Shown here piece after piece: positions 24,738 through 33,606 of a DNA stretch of 64,000 nucleotides. Source of the DNA: Prauserella aidingensis. GTDB lineage: Bacteria > Actinomycetota > Actinomycetes > Mycobacteriales > Pseudonocardiaceae. The position numbers and the translations under genes are program-made. The notes beneath the pieces were generated by a model that was not told the DNA's origin, made no database searches, and worked only from the letters and a program-made list of their open reading frames with translations. The stretch is from contig NZ_JAMTCN010000016.1 in the NCBI RefSeq assembly GCF_024171865.1, positions 1-64,000 of the forward strand, read 5' to 3'. How positions within the stretch are numbered: the stretch's first letter is position 1; the number at the start of each line of letters is the position of its first letter.

Positions 24738-25549
24738 CACGGCACCTCCGCCGGATCGGTCCGTGCGGCCAGCAGCGCACGCGTGTACGGATGCTCGGGC
24801 GAGCGCAACAGGTCCGCCGTGGGGGCAGACTCGACGACCCGGCCGTGCTGGAAGACGCACGTGTGCGAGGCCAGCGACGCGAGCACACCGAGGTCGTGCG
24901 TGATGAACAGGACGCTCAGGTCGAAGTCGGAACGCAGCGAGTCGAGGACGCCGAGGATCCCTGCCTGCACGGTCACGTCGAGCGCCGTGGTCGGCTCGTC
25001 CGCGATCAGCAACCTCGGCCTGGCGGCCAACGCCGAGGCGATGGCGATGCGCTGCAGCTGACCGCCCGAGAACTGGTGCGGATACGATCGCAGCGCGCCT
25101 TCCGGATCGGGCAGACGGACCTGTTCCAGCAGTTCGACAGCCCGGGCCTTCGCCTGCGTCCGAGTGAGTCCCAAGTGGACACGCATGTGCTCGGTGAGCT
25201 GCCTGCCGACGCTCAGCATCGGGTGCATGGCGGCCGTGGGGTCCTGGAACACCATCGCGATCCCGTGACCGCGCACGGCGTGCATCGCCTTCCGATCGCG
25301 GTGGTCGAGCTCGGCGCCGTCGAAGCGCAACGTCCCGGAGACCTCGGCCCCGGTAGGCAACAGGTCGAGCAACGTCCTCGCGGTCATGCTCTTGCCCGAA
25401 CCGCTCTCGCCCGCGATCCCCACGATCTCTCCACGACGGACACTCAGGGAGACGTCCTCGAGTACGGGAACCGGGCCGTCGGGGCCCGGGAGCCGCACCG
25501 CAAGGTTCTCCACGGCGAGCAGTTCGTCGGTATCCGGATCGGCGCTCAT
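24737..25549 (-). CDS. oligopeptide/dipeptide ABC transporter ATPase (DppD/OppD type)
   Basis: A 270-residue ATPase with Walker A GESGSGKSM, signature FSGGQLQRIAIASAL, Walker B LLIADEPTTALDVTVQ and switch ITHDLG. HPYTRALLAA near the end is present, but the long Cys-rich tail of many DppD proteins is missing, so it is a short form. It sits one base after the DppC-type gene and forms a tightly coupled unit with the other transporter genes. Confidence 0.92.
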   Translation of the reverse strand: MSADPDTDELLAVENLAVRLPGPDGPVPVLEDVSLSVRRGEIVGIAGESGSGKSMTARTLLDLLPTGAEVSGTLRFDGAELDHRDRKAMHAVRGHGIAMVFQDPTAAMHPMLSVGRQLTEHMRVHLGLTRTQAKARAVELLEQVRLPDPEGALRSYPHQFSGGQLQRIAIASALAARPRLLIADEPTTALDVTVQAGILGVLDSLRSDFDLSVLFITHDLGVLASLASHTCVFQHGRVVESAPTADLLRSPEHPYTRALLAARTDPAEVP

Positions 25550-25550
25550 G

Positions 25551-26411
25551 TCAGCGTCCTCCCACGAGGTTGGGGTCGAACCGGTCCCGGGCGGCGTCGC
25601 CCAGGATGTTGCATGCGAGCACCACGGTCAGGATCGCGAGGCCGGGAAACACGCTGACCCACCACATGCTGATGTCGTTGGCACCGAGGGCGACCATCGC
25701 GCCCCATTCCGGTGCGGGCGGCCGCGGCCCGAGACCGAGGAACGACAGGCCGGCGAGCAGCAGCACCGCGTTGCCGAGCTCCAGGGTGGCGAGCACGATC
25801 GCCGGGCCGACACTGTTCGGGATCACGTCGCGGCGCAGCACCGTGACCGGACCGACCCCGAGCATGCGCGCGGCGGACAGATAGTTCTCCCCGCGGATGC
25901 TCAGCACCGCTCCGCGAATGACCCGCGCGTACACCGGCCACGACACGATGATGAGCGCCAGGACCGCGTTGCCCGCGCTCGGGCCGAACGTGGCCGTGAC
26001 CGCCATCGCGAGGATGATCTGCGGGAACGCGAACACGAGGTCGGTCAAGCGCATGATCACCTCGTCGGCGAGCTTGCCGAGGTAACCCGCGATCAGGCCG
26101 AGGACGCCACCCACGGCCAGTGCTCCCGCGACGATCGCCAGTGCCAGCGGGATCGACAGCCGGGCCCCGTGCAGCACCCGGCTCAGCACGTCGCGGCCGA
26201 GCTCGTCGGTCCCGAACAGGTGTGCCGCCGAGGGCGGTGCATAGATGTCGGCGCTCTGGGCGAGCGGGTCGTAAGGGCTCAGCCATCCCGCCGAGGCGAC
26301 CACCACCAGCCACCCGGCAAGCACGACGAGCGCGGTGACCACGACGGGCTGGCGCCATACGCGGTGCCGTCGCGCGCGGGCCCCGGTCCGGGGCAGGACG
26401 GTCGCTGTCAT
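25551..26411 (-). CDS. dipeptide/oligopeptide ABC transporter permease (DppC type)
   Basis: A 286-residue inner-membrane permease with an N-terminal helix, the HLFGTDELGRDVLSRVLHGAR motif and a five-helix BPD transport core; the EAA-type loop is AARMLGVGPVTVLRRDVIPN. The FGTDxxGRD motif marks the DppC/OppC family. Start chosen at the ATG that overlaps the DppB stop by 4 bases. It ends one base before the start of the ATPase gene. Confidence 0.92.
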   Translation of the reverse strand: MTATVLPRTGARARRHRVWRQPVVVTALVVLAGWLVVVASAGWLSPYDPLAQSADIYAPPSAAHLFGTDELGRDVLSRVLHGARLSIPLALAIVAGALAVGGVLGLIAGYLGKLADEVIMRLTDLVFAFPQIILAMAVTATFGPSAGNAVLALIIVSWPVYARVIRGAVLSIRGENYLSAARMLGVGPVTVLRRDVIPNSVGPAIVLATLELGNAVLLLAGLSFLGLGPRPPAPEWGAMVALGANDISMWWVSVFPGLAILTVVLACNILGDAARDRFDPNLVGGR

Positions 26412-27493
26412 GAGAGACGGATCCTCGGGTCGGCGAGGCCGTAGAGCAGGTCCACGACCAGGTTGATCAGGATGTAGGCCGCGGCGACGAACACGGTCAC
26501 GCCGAGAATCGCGGGCCGGTCGAGCGCACTGGCGCTGGCGTAGGCGTAGTTGCCGACGCCCGGCCAGGCGAAGACGCTCTCGATCAGGACCGTGCCCGCG
26601 AGCATGGACGCGAACGTCAGCCCGGCCATCGTCATGATCTGGACGAGACCGGCGCGCAGCAGATGCCGGTAGCGCACGGTGCGTGCCGGCAGTCCCTTGG
26701 CGTGTGCGGCGGTGATGTAGTCCTTCCGCAGCACCTCCAGCAATGCGGAACGGACGAACCGCACCAGTGTCGCCGTCGTGATGAGCGTCAGCACGAGTAC
26801 CGGCAGCGCCGCATGCTGCACCGCGTCCCAGGCCACCATCGGCTCTCCGGCGAGGAGCGCATCGACCGGATACAGGCCGGTGACCGCGGGCGGCGGGGAG
26901 AACTCGGGACTCAGCCGTCCCCCGCCCGGCGACAGGCCGAGCACGAAGAAGAACAGGTACAGCACCAGCAGCGACATCCAGAACGGCGGGGTCGACAGGC
27001 CGAGCAGCGAACCGACCCGCACGGCCTGGTCGGCGGCCTTGCCGTGCCGCAACGCGGCGAACATGCCGATGGCGATCCCCAGCAGCACCGACAGCACGAA
27101 CGCGGGCACCGCGATCTCGAGCGTCGCGGGCACGTGGTCCAGTAGGTCCTCGAGAACCGGCCGTCCGGTGTGCTGCGACATGCCGAAATCGCCCTGCACC
27201 AGGTTGGCGAGATAGGTCAAGTACTGCACGGGAAGCGGCTCGTCCAGGCCCCATCGCTCCTCGAAGGCCGCCACCGCCTGCGGATCGCCGAGCGCCTCGT
27301 CCGACAGGTTCGCCGCGACGGGATCGCCCGGGACCGCCTGCACGAGCAGGAAGCCGACCAGGGTCGAGCCCAGCAACAGGCCGACGGCGATGGCGAGCCG
27401 GCGCGCGAGGTAGCGCACGAACGGCGGCACGCGCGGTCGCCGCCGTGCGCCGGTATCCACAGTGGTCACACGGGTCTCCTCCCGGTTCGGCAC
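26408..27493 (-). CDS. dipeptide/oligopeptide ABC transporter permease (DppB type)
   Basis: A 361-residue permease. YLARRLAIAVGLLLGSTLVGF is the first helix, LVQAVPGDPV the conserved family segment after it, and HAKGLPARTVRYRHLLRAGL the EAA-type loop that contacts the ATPases. A long extracytoplasmic loop rich in Pro and Gly (about residues 185-215) lies between helices. It follows the binding-protein gene by two bases. It forms the channel with the DppC-type protein. Confidence 0.92.
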   Translation of the reverse strand: MPNREETRVTTVDTGARRRPRVPPFVRYLARRLAIAVGLLLGSTLVGFLLVQAVPGDPVAANLSDEALGDPQAVAAFEERWGLDEPLPVQYLTYLANLVQGDFGMSQHTGRPVLEDLLDHVPATLEIAVPAFVLSVLLGIAIGMFAALRHGKAADQAVRVGSLLGLSTPPFWMSLLVLYLFFFVLGLSPGGGRLSPEFSPPPAVTGLYPVDALLAGEPMVAWDAVQHAALPVLVLTLITTATLVRFVRSALLEVLRKDYITAAHAKGLPARTVRYRHLLRAGLVQIMTMAGLTFASMLAGTVLIESVFAWPGVGNYAYASASALDRPAILGVTVFVAAAYILINLVVDLLYGLADPRIRLS

Positions 27494-27495
27494 GC

Positions 27496-29109
27496 TCAGC
27501 CGGCGGGCCGGACCACGGCCAGGTCGACGATCCAGCCCGCGGGCGTGTACTCGGCTCCGGTCACCTCGGGTGTGCTCACGACCGTGCCGGAGTTGTTGCC
27601 CAGCAGGACGTACGGCGAGTCGCGATGCATCGCGTGCTGCCAGGCCTCGACCGCGGCCGTGCGGTCCTCGTCGGTGGTCGCGGCAAGGAAGTCCGCCGTC
27701 GTCGATCGGACAGCCGCCGATGCCTTGTCGTCGGTCCAGTTCATGCGTTCGGCGTTGACTCCGCCCGGTGACATCACACGGACCATCGAATCCGCCCGCG
27801 GGTAGGTCAGCGCCTGTGGAGTCATGCCCATCTGCGCGTCGCCTCCGCGGTACTGCTCGAGGAACGCGTTCAGCGGCAGTGGCCGGAGGTTGATGGTGAT
27901 CCCCGCCTTCGCCGCGTCACCCTGAACCTTCGTCGCGATCGTGCCGAGGTCGACGCCGCGATAGGTGATTGCCGGGTAGATGAACTCAATGGCGGGGTCG
28001 GTGATGCCCGCGTCGCTGAGCAGCTTCTCGGCCCGCGGCAGGTCCTGTTCGAGCTTGTCTTCCTCGGGCAACGCTCCCGGGTACGCGGGAGCGATCAGTC
28101 CCCTCGCGGGGCCGCTGCGGCTTCCCAGCAGATCCGCGAGCCCCGGGTAGTCGAGTGCCGCCCGCATCGCCCGGACGAACGCGGGCTGCGCCCCGACCGG
28201 TGACACCTCGGGGTCGGTGTTGACGAACGAGAAGTACGCCGTGTCGGGTTGCTGCGACACCGACAGTGCCGGTGGCAGCCCGTCGAGCAGGGTTCCCGCG
28301 ATGTCGAGCGCGATCTCCGGGCTCGAGGAGCGGGTGAGCGTCAGCTTCTGATTCTGCGCCTCCATGTTGCGCACGACCACGCGAGGATAGGCGGGTGCAT
28401 CGCCCCAGTAGTTCTCGTTGACCGTCAGCACCACCTGCTCGCCGGGTTCGTTCCGCTCGAGCACATAGGGGCCGCTGCCGGCCGTCGTCCGGTCCAGATA
28501 GGACTGGGCCCGATCCTTGCTCGCCGCATCGCCGCCCGAGGTGCCGCCGCGGTCGGTGACGACGTCCGCGTTGAGGATCGAGGCCGCCGGCATAGTCAAC
28601 AGCACGGGTACGTTGGGATTCGGCTCGTCCGAGGTGACGACGACCGTCCGCCGGTCCGGCACCGCGACGTCGAGTCCCTCGAAGTAGGCGGACGCACTGC
28701 CCTTGAGGTTCACGAGCCGCTCGAGCGAGAACTCGACGTCCTCGGCCGTGACGGACGTGCCGTCGGAGAACGTCGCCTCGTCGCGAAGAGTGAACGTGAA
28801 GCGCGTGGCATCCGACGAGACCTCGTAGGATTCGGCGAGGCCGGGCTTCGGCTCGGTGACGTCGCCGCCGTCGAACGTCAGCAGCGACTCGTAGAGTGCG
28901 TGCACGACGAGATACCCGGTCTGTTCGTACACCCTGCCCGGATCGAGCGTCTTGTACACAAAGGATGTGTCGACGACCAGTGTGTTGTCCCTCGCCGCCG
29001 AGCCGGCCCTGCCTGCCGTACACGCGCTCAGTACGCACGCGACGACGGACACGAGGGATACGGCCACGACCAGGCGGCGGTGGGCGGGAGCTCGGAACCG
29101 ACGGGGCAT
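27496..29109 (-). CDS. extracellular solute-binding lipoprotein (SBP family 5, DppA/OppA type)
   Basis: A 537-residue lipoprotein. The signal peptide ends in the lipobox LSAC with Cys at residue 30, so it is anchored on the outer face of the membrane. The mature part is the SBP_bac_5 family: LDPGRVYEQTGYLVVHALYESLL, then TFTLRDEATFSDGTSVTAEDVEFSLERL. It would capture a peptide, glycoside or other amide for the importer. It is the first gene of the operon, and a promoter/operator element at 29164-29202 lies 55-93 bases upstream. The ligand is unknown. Confidence 0.92.
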   Translation of the reverse strand: MPRRFRAPAHRRLVVAVSLVSVVACVLSACTAGRAGSAARDNTLVVDTSFVYKTLDPGRVYEQTGYLVVHALYESLLTFDGGDVTEPKPGLAESYEVSSDATRFTFTLRDEATFSDGTSVTAEDVEFSLERLVNLKGSASAYFEGLDVAVPDRRTVVVTSDEPNPNVPVLLTMPAASILNADVVTDRGGTSGGDAASKDRAQSYLDRTTAGSGPYVLERNEPGEQVVLTVNENYWGDAPAYPRVVVRNMEAQNQKLTLTRSSSPEIALDIAGTLLDGLPPALSVSQQPDTAYFSFVNTDPEVSPVGAQPAFVRAMRAALDYPGLADLLGSRSGPARGLIAPAYPGALPEEDKLEQDLPRAEKLLSDAGITDPAIEFIYPAITYRGVDLGTIATKVQGDAAKAGITINLRPLPLNAFLEQYRGGDAQMGMTPQALTYPRADSMVRVMSPGGVNAERMNWTDDKASAAVRSTTADFLAATTDEDRTAAVEAWQHAMHRDSPYVLLGNNSGTVVSTPEVTGAEYTPAGWIVDLAVVRPAG

Positions 29110-29163
29110 GTTTTCCTCCGTGACGTTCGCCGAGGAGACACCGGAGTCAAACCCGCACGCCCC

Positions 29164-29202
29164 GGTATAGTCAAGACATACGAGTGTTTAGCTTAAGTAA
29201 AC
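29164..29202. promoter_or_regulatory. shared promoter/operator element, copy 1
   Basis: On the plus strand it reads GGTATAGTCAAGA, then GTTTAGCTTAAGTAAAC at 29186-29202, a 17-bp inverted repeat with GTTTA/TAAAC arms. On the minus strand the first block reads TCTTGACTATACC, with TATACC as a possible -10 for the binding-protein gene. The palindrome starts 77 bases before that gene. A close copy at 32944-32981 occupies the same place before the amidohydrolase gene at 32886. The XRE-cupin regulator gene next to it is the likely source of the binding protein. Confidence 0.75.
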
Positions 29203-29279
29203 TGCACGGAGAACAAGCAGTGACCTGCTCCGACTGGGCATCATGCGGAGCGCTGCACCGGCGAAAGGACGATCGACAC

Positions 29280-29813
29280 GTGCTCGGCAATCGGATTCGG
29301 GATCTGCGCAAGGAGAACGACCTGACGCTGCGCCAGCTGGCCGCTTGCATCGAGGTCTCCCCCGGCCTGCTGAGCCAGATCGAGAACGGCGCCACCGACC
29401 CGAGCCTGACCACGATCCGCAAGCTCGCCGCCGCGTTCGGCACGTCACTGGCGGAGATGTTCTCCGACGACGCGCCGCCCGTGCACATCACACGGCCCGG
29501 CGACCGGCCGCAGCTAAGCCGCTCCGGCGGACACCTGCTCTACGACCGGCTCACCCCCGGACGCGGTGACCTCGAAGTCCTCATCGGCAGGCTCGCACCC
29601 GGCGAGGCAACGTCCGACGAACCCTGGGGTCACGCGTCCACCGAGTGCACACTCGTCGTCGACGGCGCCCTCACGATCGAGATCGGGGCCGACACCTACA
29701 CGCTGACCACGGGTGAGAGCGTCACGTTCGACTCTCGAACACCCCACCGCTACGTGAACACCGGGGACGGGACCGCCGAGTTCGTCGTGTCCGTCACGCC
29801 ACCCAACCCGTGA
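29280..29813 (+). CDS. XRE-family regulator with C-terminal cupin domain
   Basis: A 177-residue regulator. The HTH_3 domain covers about residues 1-60 (IRDLRKENDLTLRQLA, then VSPGLLSQIENGATDPSLTT), and a cupin domain follows, with HASTECTLVVDGALTIEI and FDSRTPHRYVNTGDG. XRE-cupin proteins regulate amino acid, polyamine or amide metabolism and bind small ligands through the cupin. It is divergent from the transporter operon, with the palindromic element in between. Start chosen at the GTG of LGNRIRDLRK since families begin there; an in-frame ATG at 29184 would add 32 residues and overlap the operator. Confidence 0.88.
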   Translation: MLGNRIRDLRKENDLTLRQLAACIEVSPGLLSQIENGATDPSLTTIRKLAAAFGTSLAEMFSDDAPPVHITRPGDRPQLSRSGGHLLYDRLTPGRGDLEVLIGRLAPGEATSDEPWGHASTECTLVVDGALTIEIGADTYTLTTGESVTFDSRTPHRYVNTGDGTAEFVVSVTPPNP

Positions 29814-29895
29814 CGCGCCCCTCCGGGCGGCCCGCCTGTGACGGCCCGCCCGGTCTGTGCTGCCGGGCGTCCCGCAACACCACCGGGGTCCGCTG

Positions 29896-31155
29896 TCAGG
29901 GCACGGACCGCTTCGCCGCCGACGACCGGGCCCGGTCGTCGCGGACCACCTCGCCGCCTTTGAGTACCAGGGAGAGCGAGCGGAACGCCGCGGTCCCGGC
30001 GAGTGGATCCTCGTCCAGCACGAGCAGATCCGCATACTTGCCCGGGGTCACCGAGCCAAGATCGTCGTCGACCCCGAGCCAGCGCGCAGGTCCGATCGTG
30101 GCCGAGCGGAGCGCCTCGCGCGCGCCGAGTCCGCCCGCGGCCATGTGCTCCAGTTCCCGCACGGCCGCACTCGTGCCCTCGAACCGCCAGAACGGCGGCA
30201 TGTCGCTGCCGAGCAGCACGTCGACCCCGGCGTCCAGGGCCCACTCGTAGCTCTGCATGTGCCGCTCGCCGGCACCCAGCGAGCGCTGTTGCATCCACTC
30301 CGGGACGCCGAGCTCGTCGAAGAACTCCTTACACCGCGTCACGACCAGTGTCGGCACGTACGCGCAGCCCCGGTCCGCCATCAGCCCGGCCAGCTCCCAC
30401 GTCAGCTCGTAGCCGTGTTCGACGCAGTCGAGTCCGAGTTCCACGGCTTCGGTGATCACCGGCCAAGGGCCCGCGTGGGCCGTCACCTTCCGCCCCCACT
30501 CGTGCGCGGTGGTGATGACGGCCGCCAGCTCGTCCGTGGTCACCTGTCGCGTGTCGATCGCCTCGTGCCTGCCCGAGATTCCACCGGAGATCATCACCTT
30601 GATCAGATCCGCGCCGGCCTTCACCTGCGATCGCACGCCCCTGCGGAACTCGGTGTCCCCGTCGCATTCCAGTGCGCCCGACGACCCGTGACCGTGGCCT
30701 CCCGTGCACGTGACCGCCCGTCCCGCGGTGAAAATCCGCGGCCCCGGGACGAACCCGGAATCGACCGCCGTGCGCAGGGCGAAGTCGGCGTGATCCTTCT
30801 CCCCCACGCACCGCACCGACGTCACGCCGCTGTGCAGCGTGCGCCGTGCCCCGTCGGCCATGTACAGCGCGAGATCGTGCGGTCCCATTCGCCCGACCCG
30901 CTCCCCGAGCGCACCGGGCAGCGACAGGGAGAAGTGCGTGTGCATGTTGATCAGGCCCGGCGTGAGGTATGAGCCTGCCAGGTCCAGCTCGACACAACCC
31001 GCGGCGCGCGCCCGCGCCACCGTGTCGGGATCGGCGCTCACCTCCCGGATCCGCTCCCCCTCGATCCACACTGCGGCGCCGGTGAGCGGCGCGTCGGCGA
31101 GCGGGTCGACGACGGTGCACTCACGTAACAGGTACCCGGTCTCGGTTGCGGCCAT
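29896..31155 (-). CDS. metal-dependent amidohydrolase (imidazolonepropionase-like), copy 2
   Basis: A 419-residue hydrolase of the amidohydrolase superfamily. GLINMHTHF places metal His at 72 and 74; Lys of LIKVMISGG, His of VTAHAGP and CVEHGYE, and Asp of LLGSDMPPF complete the usual set. The end has VTPGKYADLLVLDEDPL. AAGGAG precedes the ATG chosen at 31155; the open frame upstream is not family-like. It follows the other amidohydrolase gene by 123 bases on the same strand and is likely co-transcribed from the element at 32944-32981. The preferred substrate is not evident, but amides, N-acyl or cyclic amides are the usual type. Confidence 0.85.
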   Translation of the reverse strand: MAATETGYLLRECTVVDPLADAPLTGAAVWIEGERIREVSADPDTVARARAAGCVELDLAGSYLTPGLINMHTHFSLSLPGALGERVGRMGPHDLALYMADGARRTLHSGVTSVRCVGEKDHADFALRTAVDSGFVPGPRIFTAGRAVTCTGGHGHGSSGALECDGDTEFRRGVRSQVKAGADLIKVMISGGISGRHEAIDTRQVTTDELAAVITTAHEWGRKVTAHAGPWPVITEAVELGLDCVEHGYELTWELAGLMADRGCAYVPTLVVTRCKEFFDELGVPEWMQQRSLGAGERHMQSYEWALDAGVDVLLGSDMPPFWRFEGTSAAVRELEHMAAGGLGAREALRSATIGPARWLGVDDDLGSVTPGKYADLLVLDEDPLAGTAAFRSLSLVLKGGEVVRDDRARSSAAKRSVP

Positions 31156-31278
31156 GGACGGCTCCTTGTCAGGTCGGTCGGCGAGGTCGGTTCGGCCGGC
31201 AGGGTCGGCCGTGCGGTTCGGCGCACTCAGGGTGAGCGGTACGGGCAGGGTGGTCCGTGCACGCCGTGCGGGCATCCC

Positions 31279-32886
31279 TCACTCGGCTTGCCACACGGGA
31301 CGTCCGTCGACCGCGACGAGCGCGGGGCGGAGCGAAGGCCACTCCTTCGCGTCGCAGGCGAGCGGATTCTCGGGCCACACGGCGAAGTCGGCGACCGCTC
31401 CGGGACTCAGTGTCCCGACGTCGGGGCGTCCGATGTAGTGCCCGGCTTCGCGGGTGTAGAGCGACAGCGCCTGCCACGGCGTGAGGGCCTCGTCGTCACC
31501 GAGATCGGAACCGTCCCAGGCTCTACGGGTGACGGCGATGGCGGCACCCGTGAGCGGATCGCACGGATGCGTGTCCGACCCGCCCGCGAACCGTGCGCCG
31601 CGGCGCACCATCGCGGCGAATGGCACGGCACGGTCGGCCAACTCGCCCCACACCGCGCGCATCTCACGGACGTAGGTGTAGGCGAGCGGGGGTTGGACCG
31701 AGAGTCCGATGCCGAGTTCCGAGCAGTCGTCGACCTCGGCATCGTCGATCAGGAACGCGTGTGCGATCGACACCTGTCCGCGAGCGAAGGACGCCCCGTC
31801 GGCACGCAGCTCGCGGACGGTCCGCGTGACGGCGGCGATCGCTCCCCCGCCCATCGCGTGCACACAGACCGGCCAGCCCCGGTCCGCGGCCAGCCGCAGC
31901 ACCGTCCGCAGCTGCTCCGGTGTGTAGCGGGCGTTGCTCTCACTGCCCGGCTCCTCGGCAGGACGCAGCCACGCGCCCGCGAACTCGCCGTCGAGGACGA
32001 GTTTGAGCGCCCAGGCGCGGAGCCGGTCGTCGCCGTCGCCCGGCACCGTCGCACCTCGCCGGACCCGGTCGAGTTCGCCGGCGAACTCGCGCCGCCAGTC
32101 GAACCGGTTCATCAACAGGACCCGCTGGGTGAGCGCCCCGGAGCCGGCCGCAGCGCGGTAGAGGTCCCACGCGGCCTCGAACCCCGCGGGGAGTCCGGGG
32201 TCCACGACCGTCGTGACGCCCATCGCGAGCAGTCTCGTCGAGGCGGCCGACAGCAGGTCGAGCTGGTCTTGGCGCTCGTGCACGCCCGGGCGGTACAGCG
32301 CGTCGTTGACCAGGCGCACGAGCGGCCCGTCCAGATGGCCGGTGTGCGGGTCGAAGGTCCCGGCGGCGGCGTCCGCCAGCAGGTCCGCGACCTTCGCCGC
32401 AGCCGCGGTGTTCAGTGCGCCGTGGTCGGGCCTGCGATACAGGAAGACGGGATGCTCGCCCGCCGCTGCGTCCAGCTCGCCGCGGGTCGGGAGTCTGCCC
32501 TCGGCGAGGTTGCGTTCGTGCCAGCCACCCGCGTCGCCCAGACAGCGGATCCAGGCGCCCGGACGGCTCGCGGCCGCGCGCTCCCGTATCCGCGCGCACA
32601 CCTCGGCGACGTCGCCGGCATCACCGAGCGCCAGCATCGAGAACTCGTGGGACACCTTCTCGAGGTGCATGTGCGTGTCGGTGAAGCCGGGCAGCACAGC
32701 CGCCCCGTCGAGCCGCGTGTGCCGGGTCCGCGGACCTGCCAGCCGGGCCAGCTCGTCGTCGGATCCGACGGCGACGACGCGTCCTTCCCCCACGGCCAGT
32801 GCGGACGCGCGGGGAGCGTCCGGTTCGAACGAGACGACCTCACCGCCGGTGAGCAACCAGTCGACCGACACGCCGGAACCCTCCAT
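31279..32886 (-). CDS. amidohydrolase, YtcJ/amidohydro_3 family
   Basis: A 535-residue member of the YtcJ-like amidohydrolase_3 family (N-substituted formamide deformylase-related). LPGFTDTHMHL has the metal His at 72 and 74, WPVCVHAMGGGAI and SIAHAFLIDD carry further His, and FAGGSDTHPCDPL carries the Asp. The tail has LSPGAVADFAVWPENPL. Such enzymes cleave N-formyl or other amides. It begins an operon with the smaller amidohydrolase, with the shared promoter/operator element 58-95 bases before its start. Together with the transporter operon it suggests uptake and stepwise hydrolysis of an amide. Confidence 0.87.
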   Translation of the reverse strand: MEGSGVSVDWLLTGGEVVSFEPDAPRASALAVGEGRVVAVGSDDELARLAGPRTRHTRLDGAAVLPGFTDTHMHLEKVSHEFSMLALGDAGDVAEVCARIRERAAASRPGAWIRCLGDAGGWHERNLAEGRLPTRGELDAAAGEHPVFLYRRPDHGALNTAAAAKVADLLADAAAGTFDPHTGHLDGPLVRLVNDALYRPGVHERQDQLDLLSAASTRLLAMGVTTVVDPGLPAGFEAAWDLYRAAAGSGALTQRVLLMNRFDWRREFAGELDRVRRGATVPGDGDDRLRAWALKLVLDGEFAGAWLRPAEEPGSESNARYTPEQLRTVLRLAADRGWPVCVHAMGGGAIAAVTRTVRELRADGASFARGQVSIAHAFLIDDAEVDDCSELGIGLSVQPPLAYTYVREMRAVWGELADRAVPFAAMVRRGARFAGGSDTHPCDPLTGAAIAVTRRAWDGSDLGDDEALTPWQALSLYTREAGHYIGRPDVGTLSPGAVADFAVWPENPLACDAKEWPSLRPALVAVDGRPVWQAE

Positions 32887-32943
32887 TTCGGACCCGTGGC
32901 GAGCGGTGAGCTCGCGATCGGCCCATTAGAGCGAGTGTCCGCA

Positions 32944-32981
32944 TGTATAGTCAAGATGTACGCTTTTTAGCTCGAGTAAAA
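32944..32981. promoter_or_regulatory. shared promoter/operator element, copy 2
   Basis: TGTATAGTCAAGA, then TTTTAGCTCGAGTAAAA at 32965-32981, a 17-bp inverted repeat. Most positions agree with the copy at 29164-29202. The palindrome starts 79 bases before the minus-strand start of the YtcJ-like gene, compared with 77 in the other copy. On the minus strand TTGACT, an 18-base spacer and TCTAAT also make a plausible core promoter. Confidence 0.75.
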
Positions 32982-33040
32982 TCCCGCTCCGGGAGCCCGG
33001 CACGTGGATCGGGGCACGTGCGACCCGGGACGCCTGCCCG

Positions 33041-33484
33041 CTACCGCTCCTCGGTGCTCACCACGCGGGTGTGGTCGACCGGCGTCGACAGCACCATCGT
33101 GCTCGACGGGCGGCCGTAGACCGCCAACCGGTCGATCAGGTCCTCGAAGGCGACCATCGATTTGGCCGCGACTTTCAGGACGCTGCACATGTCACCGGTC
33201 ACCCGGTGGACCTCGCGCACCTCCGGCCATTCGGCGACCTCGGGGTCACGCAGCACACAGCGCGGACCGTGGCAGCTCATGTGGATGAAGGCGGCGACCG
33301 TCCAGCCGGCGCTGCCGAGGTCGACGTGTGCGTGATAGCCGGTGATGACCCCTGTTTCCTCGAGCCTGCGCACCCGCTCGGTGACCGCGGGCGGCGACAG
33401 GTGCACCCGCCGCGACAACTCGCTGAACGACAGCCGTGCGTTGTCCTGCAATTCCCGCAGGATCTCCCAGTCCATGCTGTCCAC
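33041..33484 (-). CDS. Lrp/AsnC-family regulator
   Basis: A 147-residue regulator with an N-terminal HTH (MDWEILRELQDNARLSFSEL, then VHLSPPAVTERVRRLE) and a RAM ligand domain (VREVHRVTGDMCSVLKVAAKS). Its size is typical. It is divergent from the kynurenine operon, with 122 bases in between, so it probably controls that operon with tryptophan, kynurenine or a later product as effector, like KynR of Pseudomonas and Burkholderia. An AGAGGAT ribosome site precedes the ATG. Its own promoter region may also be shared with the operon. Confidence 0.87.
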   Translation of the reverse strand: MDSMDWEILRELQDNARLSFSELSRRVHLSPPAVTERVRRLEETGVITGYHAHVDLGSAGWTVAAFIHMSCHGPRCVLRDPEVAEWPEVREVHRVTGDMCSVLKVAAKSMVAFEDLIDRLAVYGRPSSTMVLSTPVDHTRVVSTEER

Positions 33485-33606
33485 CTGGTGATCCTCTCGT
33501 TCGTTAAGTGACCGGGAGGATATGCCGGGAAATCGACGGCAGGAACCCCGGAAGGCCGTCGAGACGGTATTCCGCCGATGGCCCTTCGCCGAGCAGCATC
33601 TTCACC

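Noticed and set aside
31156-31278. A structured RNA or riboswitch between the two amidohydrolase genes
   Set aside because: The stretch has several GGTCGG-type repeats, which are low-complexity GC sequence; no stable conserved fold could be recognised by eye.
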